Source: an uncultured Actinomycetes bacterium (GTDB taxonomy: Bacteria; Actinomycetota; Actinomycetes; Nanopelagicales; Nanopelagicaceae). Taken from it: a stretch of 8,947 bases of DNA. A program made the position numbers and the translations under genes. Positions 5,700 through 8,947 of the stretch are shown piece by piece. Each line of letters begins with the position of its first letter. The first letter of the stretch is position 1. The stretch lies in contig CAIJOE010000136.1 in assembly GCA_903822245.1 (NCBI GenBank), positions 1 through 8,947 on the forward strand, given 5' to 3'. Under the pieces are notes generated by a model. It did not search any database. It was not told the DNA's origin and worked only from the letters and a program-made list of their open reading frames with translations.

Positions 5700-6671
5700 A
5701 TGGCGCGGCATAGTGAAAAGAAGCAAATGAAGCGCACATCACTCGAACTTTCTCGCTTGAGTCTTGGCACCGCCCCCCTGGCTGGATTATTTGCTGGCGT
5801 CAAAGATCAAGATAGTGACGATTTGATCAATACCTCTTTATCTCAAGGCATGAACTACTTCGATACCGCGCCACTATATGGACACGGGATGGCTGAAACG
5901 CGCCTTGGTCGAATTTTGAAGAACGTTAAAGAACCATATGTCTTAGAGACAAAAGTTGGTCGAGTCCTTAAGTATGTGGAAAAAGCCGAACCAATGCCGT
6001 GGTTTCCTGAGGCCGATCCCCACATCCAGCCAGTCTTTGATTACTCACGAGATGGAATTCTAAAATCATTTAATGATTCACTAGAACGCTTAGGCGTTGA
6101 CCATATTGATATTGCACTTATGCATGATGCAGAAGACCATATTGATGAGGCCATAAATAATGCTTACCCAGTTCTATCTGATTTAAAAGCCCAAGGAATG
6201 ATAAAAGCAATTGGCATTGGAATTAACTTCTGCGATGTGGCAATAAAGATTATGAAGGCAGTTGATTTAGATATTGCATTGATCGCTGGTCGATACACCT
6301 TGCTTGATCAAAGCGCCCAAAGAGAATTGTTGCCCTATGCCATTGAGCGCAAGGTGGACATTACTATCGGTGGCATTTTTAACTCTGGAGTTCTAGCCAA
6401 TCCAGTTAAAGGTGCAACCTTTGAATATCTTCCTGCTTCTGATGAAATTATTAAAAGGGCCCAAGCCATCGGCGCCTTCCTTGGCGAGCGCGCAATTCCA
6501 CTAACCGCAGCTGCCTTGCAATTCCCACTTCGCCATCCAGCTATTACCTCAGTGTTAACTGGATCTCGAAGCAGCGCAGAATTACTTTCAAATATTAAAG
6601 ACTTTGATCTAGAGCTTCCAGCAAATATCTGGAGTGAACTAGAAGACGCCGGATTGATCGAGCGACTCTAA
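5700..6671 (+). CDS. aldo/keto reductase, probable L-fucose (D-threo-aldose) 1-dehydrogenase
   Basis: The 323-residue TIM-barrel enzyme carries the AKR tetrad D55 (YFDTAPLYG), Y60, K85 (LETKVG) and H142 (ALMHDAEDH). The cofactor-site segment TSVLTGSRSSAEL lies near 283-295. The AGRYTLLDQSAQRELLP block (196-212) is typical of the D-threo-aldose/L-fucose 1-dehydrogenase group. It would oxidise L-fucose at C1 to the lactone, feeding the lactonase and fuconate dehydratase. The start at 5700 is preferred over the ATG at 5727, because residues EKKQMKRTSL fit the first strand of AKRs (usually of the form EYRRLGRSGL). With a -10-like box seven bases upstream, the mRNA may be leaderless. First gene of the rightward operon. 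L-galactose or D-arabinose could also be substrates. Confidence 0.85.
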   Translation: MARHSEKKQMKRTSLELSRLSLGTAPLAGLFAGVKDQDSDDLINTSLSQGMNYFDTAPLYGHGMAETRLGRILKNVKEPYVLETKVGRVLKYVEKAEPMPWFPEADPHIQPVFDYSRDGILKSFNDSLERLGVDHIDIALMHDAEDHIDEAINNAYPVLSDLKAQGMIKAIGIGINFCDVAIKIMKAVDLDIALIAGRYTLLDQSAQRELLPYAIERKVDITIGGIFNSGVLANPVKGATFEYLPASDEIIKRAQAIGAFLGERAIPLTAAALQFPLRHPAITSVLTGSRSSAELLSNIKDFDLELPANIWSELEDAGLIERL

Positions 6672-7009
6672 TGGCCCCTAAAGCTCCCAAACGTATTGCT
6701 GCAGTTCTTGGAATAAAGCCTGAACATATTGGGCAATATGAAGCCATCCACCGCGAGGTTTGGCCCACGGTGTTAGCGACCTTAAAACGAAATCATGTGC
6801 AGAACTTTTCAATCTATCGATATGAGAACTTGCTCTTTTCTTATATGGAATACACCGGCAGTAACTATGAAGAGGATATGTCAGCAATTGCCGCAGATCC
6901 AGAGACTAAGCGTTGGTGGGCAGTTACCGAACCTTTGCAATCAAAGGTATTGGAAGCTGGAGCTGATGAGTGGTGGCATGAAATTCCCGAAAAGTTCCAT
7001 CTAGATTAA
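6671..7009 (+). CDS. RhaM-family mutarotase, probable L-fucose mutarotase
   Basis: This 112-residue protein is of the L-rhamnose mutarotase (RhaM, formerly DUF718) fold. Visible motifs are IHREVWP (residues 26-32) with the likely catalytic H27, NFSIYRYENLLFSYMEY (45-61), RWWAVTEPLQ (81-90) and the C-terminal WWHEIPEKFHLD. The family interconverts alpha and beta pyranose forms of 6-deoxy sugars; members next to fucose genes act as fucose mutarotases. This one starts in a TAATG overlap with the aldo/keto reductase stop, so the two are translationally coupled and probably work on the same sugar, the mutarotase supplying the anomer the dehydrogenase needs. The family is secure; the sugar is inferred from context. 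Confidence 0.88.
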   Translation: MAPKAPKRIAAVLGIKPEHIGQYEAIHREVWPTVLATLKRNHVQNFSIYRYENLLFSYMEYTGSNYEEDMSAIAADPETKRWWAVTEPLQSKVLEAGADEWWHEIPEKFHLD

Positions 7010-7021
7010 GGATCGAAAGCG

Positions 7022-7879
7022 ATGAAATTTTCAGTACTAAACAATGCGGCAAATCCTTATCAATTTGCCATCACAAATGGCGATAGTCATTCTGCAATTA
7101 AAGAACTGCCAACCCTTACGCAAGTTATGCACTATCGACTAGAAGAGTTGATTGATCTAATTGGCAGCGCCCCACGCACCACTGTGATCGGAACTCTTGG
7201 AGCGCCAATTTCACCAGAGATCGAACTCTGGGGCGCTGGCGTTACCTACCTTCGCTCACGTGATGCCCGAAAAGAAGAGAGCGGTGTGCCCGATGTTTAT
7301 CAGCGGGTCTATGAAGCCGATCGGCCAGAGCTTTTTATGAAGTCAACTGCTGTGCGCGCTCGTGGAAATGGTGCACCAGTTGGAATTCGCTATGACTCTG
7401 CTGCCTCAGTGCCAGAACCAGAGGTTGCGATATATATAAATAAGTATCAAGAAATTATTGGCTATGCCATTTGTAACGACATGACGGCCCGCACGATTGA
7501 AGGTGAAAATCCGCTCTATCTCTCCCAAGCCAAGATCTACACCGGATCAACTGCACTTGGCCCGGATATAACTCCGGCTTGGCTGGCCCCAGAGCCAACA
7601 GCGATGAGCATCAAAGCAAAGATTCAACGTGGTACTGAGATCACTTGGCAGGCTGAAACTTCCCTTGGCGCGCTAAATCGCACGCTAGAAGATCTAGTTA
7701 CTTATCTATTTAGGTGCCAGGAATTTCCGCACGGAGCAATCTTGTCTACCGGAACTGGAATAGTTCCACCGCTAGATATTTCACTTAAGGCCGGAGATGT
7801 TGTTCAAATTGATGTGGCCGGACTTGGCACCCTTATTAATAAGGTGGAAGTAATTTCTGACTCGAATAGGAAGGGCTAG
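7022..7879 (+). CDS. fumarylacetoacetate hydrolase (FAH) superfamily enzyme, KdaD-like
   Basis: The 285-residue protein has the FAH catalytic fold. Metal ligands are E132 and E134 (VPEPEVAIYI) and D153 (CNDMTAR), with K171 (QAKIY) and the loop LSTGTGIVPP (241-250). The stretches GAGVTYLRSRDARKEESG (71-88), VYEADRPELF and IEGENPLYLSQAKIY resemble 2-keto-3-deoxy-D-arabinonate dehydratase (KdaD) and its relatives more than the usual 2,4-diketo-3-deoxy-L-fuconate/rhamnonate hydrolases. In the fucose pathway the needed step is hydrolysis of the 2,4-diketo acid to pyruvate and L-lactate; in a D-arabinose route a KdaD would yield alpha-ketoglutarate semialdehyde. AAGGA (7008-7012) overlaps the previous stop and lies nine bases before the ATG. 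Superfamily is certain, reaction uncertain. The gene ends with tandem stops TAG TAA. Confidence 0.85.
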   Translation: MKFSVLNNAANPYQFAITNGDSHSAIKELPTLTQVMHYRLEELIDLIGSAPRTTVIGTLGAPISPEIELWGAGVTYLRSRDARKEESGVPDVYQRVYEADRPELFMKSTAVRARGNGAPVGIRYDSAASVPEPEVAIYINKYQEIIGYAICNDMTARTIEGENPLYLSQAKIYTGSTALGPDITPAWLAPEPTAMSIKAKIQRGTEITWQAETSLGALNRTLEDLVTYLFRCQEFPHGAILSTGTGIVPPLDISLKAGDVVQIDVAGLGTLINKVEVISDSNRKG

Positions 7880-7882
7880 TAA

Positions 7883-8785
7883 ATGAGCAAGATCATCGCT
7901 TGGACCCAGTGGCCGGATCTAAAAGCACCCGCTGGAGTCCAGTTGCTCTCTACCCACAACCGCCCACTAGAAAGTTCTGATCTTTCCGATATTACTTTCT
8001 ATGTTCCTTCTTATATGGGCGGCAAAACAGCTCTGGATTTTGCAAGCAAGATGACAAATCTTTCAGTCCTGCAGATGCCAAATGCTGGGTATGACGATGC
8101 GCTCGCTTTTCTTCGCCCGGGTTTAACGCTTTGTAATGCCTCCGGCGTTCACGATGCATCAACAGCTGAATTAGCAGTTGCTTTAGCTTTAGCATCTAGA
8201 AGAGGTTTTCCAACCTTTGCCCGCGACCAAGCTGTGAGTAAATGGAACCATCAAAGATTCCAATCACTTTCCGATAGTAAAATCGGTGTTATTGGCTTTG
8301 GTTCAATTGGTAAACAAGTAGCAAAGAACCTTTCTGGTTTTGAAGTAGAAGTCATTGGCTTTTCAAAGTCAGGCCGCGACGGCTCAAAGAAGATCGAAGA
8401 GCTAGATGCCTACCTACCAACGCTCGATATCATCATTTTAATCTTGCCACTAAATCCTGAAAGCAAGCATCTATTTAATGCCCAGCGTCTAGCAATGATG
8501 AAAGATGGTGCGCTGCTGGTAAATGTTGCCCGTGGACCGATCATTGATACAGAAGCCCTTGTTAAAGAATTAAATACTGGCCGAATTCACGCCGCATTAG
8601 ATGTTACTGATCCAGAACCACTGCCAGAAGGTCACCCACTTTGGAGTGCAAAGAATGTAATGATCGTGCCACACGTTGGTGGAAACACAACTGCCTTTGA
8701 ACCTAGGGCCAGAAAATTAATTCAATCGCAATTAGAACTTCTAGCTGCAGGCGAGCCACTTAAGAATGTGGTCGCCCAGGGTTAA
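7883..8785 (+). CDS. D-isomer-specific 2-hydroxyacid dehydrogenase family protein
   Basis: The 300-residue protein contains the NAD(P)-binding motif GFGSIG (138-143) and the catalytic triad R217 (NVARGPI), E245 (DVTDPEPLP) and H264 (VPHVGGN). This is the standard set for reversible reduction of 2-keto acids to D-2-hydroxyacids, as in glyoxylate/hydroxypyruvate reductases and D-lactate dehydrogenases. After strand 2 (VEVIGF) the segment is SKSGR rather than the usual acidic residue, suggesting NADP(H) preference. It starts three bases after the FAH-gene stop, with AGGAAGG about eight bases upstream, so it belongs to the rightward operon. It is not one of the standard L-fucose pathway steps; it might reduce a keto-acid intermediate or by-product. 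Family is secure, substrate unknown. Confidence 0.88.
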   Translation: MSKIIAWTQWPDLKAPAGVQLLSTHNRPLESSDLSDITFYVPSYMGGKTALDFASKMTNLSVLQMPNAGYDDALAFLRPGLTLCNASGVHDASTAELAVALALASRRGFPTFARDQAVSKWNHQRFQSLSDSKIGVIGFGSIGKQVAKNLSGFEVEVIGFSKSGRDGSKKIEELDAYLPTLDIIILILPLNPESKHLFNAQRLAMMKDGALLVNVARGPIIDTEALVKELNTGRIHAALDVTDPEPLPEGHPLWSAKNVMIVPHVGGNTTAFEPRARKLIQSQLELLAAGEPLKNVVAQG

Positions 8786-8799
8786 CCAAGGCAAATTAA

Positions 8800-8947
8800 A
8801 TGCGCATTGACTCACATCACCATATTTGGGATCTAGATCTAACTCCGCAAGATTGGATTGATCCCGTTTCCATGGCGGTAATAAACCAGAACTTCTTGCT
8901 CTCGGATCTGCGTAAAGAGATAGTTGCATCTGGAATTGAAAAGACTG
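8800..8947 (+). CDS. amidohydrolase family protein, probable L-fuconolactonase, N-terminal part (runs off right edge)
   Basis: The ATG at 8800 follows AAGG by eight bases and lies 14 bases after the preceding stop. The frame stays open to the window end (49 codons). The N-terminus MRIDSHHHIWDL carries the DSHxHxW metal-binding start of the COG3618-type TIM-barrel amidohydrolases (amidohydrolase 2), and the following DWIDPVSMAVINQNFLLSDL fits that family. Members next to fucose genes hydrolyse L-fucono-1,5-lactone to L-fuconate, the step between the aldo/keto reductase and L-fuconate dehydratase, and no other lactonase is visible here. Because only the first strand and helix are seen, the lactonase role is inferred from the operon. 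Confidence 0.8.
   Translation, partial: MRIDSHHHIWDLDLTPQDWIDPVSMAVINQNFLLSDLRKEIVASGIEKT

Noticed and set aside
8741..8929. Minus-strand open frame at the right edge
   Set aside because: It overlaps the end of the hydroxyacid dehydrogenase and the clear amidohydrolase start with its own ribosome binding site. It has no protein-family features.
1..8947. CRISPR arrays, tRNA or rRNA genes, insertion sequences, phage genes, toxin-antitoxin or defence modules
   Set aside because: No spaced direct repeats, tRNA-like cloverleaf, transposase motifs or defence domains were seen. Nearly all of the window is filled by the listed genes.

Overview
The window looks like a compact, streamlined, fairly low-GC actinobacterial chromosome, possibly a planktonic freshwater type such as acI/Nanopelagicales. 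That lineage guess is an inference. It rests on an FMN riboswitch placed in front of a RibM/PnuX-type riboflavin transporter (a typical actinobacterial pairing), very short or overlapping gene junctions (ATGA, GTGA, TAATG), starts with little or no Shine-Dalgarno sequence, and moderate to low GC. No rRNA, tRNA, IS element, phage gene or CRISPR array was seen.

Region 1 (1-1934, minus strand) is a three-gene membrane/amide operon. In transcription order it holds a small four-helix CopD/HemJ-like membrane protein, an aromatic-acid-exporter/FUSC-type membrane protein, and the N-terminal part of an acetamidase/formamidase family protein that runs off the left edge.

Region 2 (1935-3187, plus strand) starts with a divergent intergenic region carrying a clear FMN riboswitch. 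It is followed by ribM (riboflavin uptake) and a GTGA-overlapping msrB (methionine-R-sulfoxide reductase). The start of msrB contains a perfect 11-bp hairpin. msrB and the next minus-strand gene end tail to tail on a shared CTAG.

Region 3 (3184-8947) is a divergent sugar-acid catabolic locus. It fits the non-phosphorylating L-fucose pathway, with possible side use for D-arabinose or L-galactose. Leftward from a 67-bp divergent promoter region run L-fuconate dehydratase, a 2-keto-3-deoxy-L-fuconate-dehydrogenase-like SDR, and a YccU-type CoA-binding protein. Rightward run an aldo/keto reductase (sugar 1-dehydrogenase), a RhaM-type mutarotase, a FAH-superfamily enzyme, a D-2-hydroxyacid dehydrogenase, and the start of an amidohydrolase/lactonase cut by the right edge. 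Together they can be read as: mutarotation, oxidation to the lactone, lactone hydrolysis, dehydration, C4 oxidation, and C-C cleavage to pyruvate plus lactate. The FAH enzyme looks more like 2-keto-3-deoxy-D-arabinonate dehydratase than the usual diketo-hydrolase, so the lower half of the pathway is the least certain part. No transporter, regulator or kinase is visible. No wholly new multi-gene system is evident. The most unusual points are the FAH subfamily, the msrB hairpin, and the overlapping structures just downstream of the FMN aptamer.
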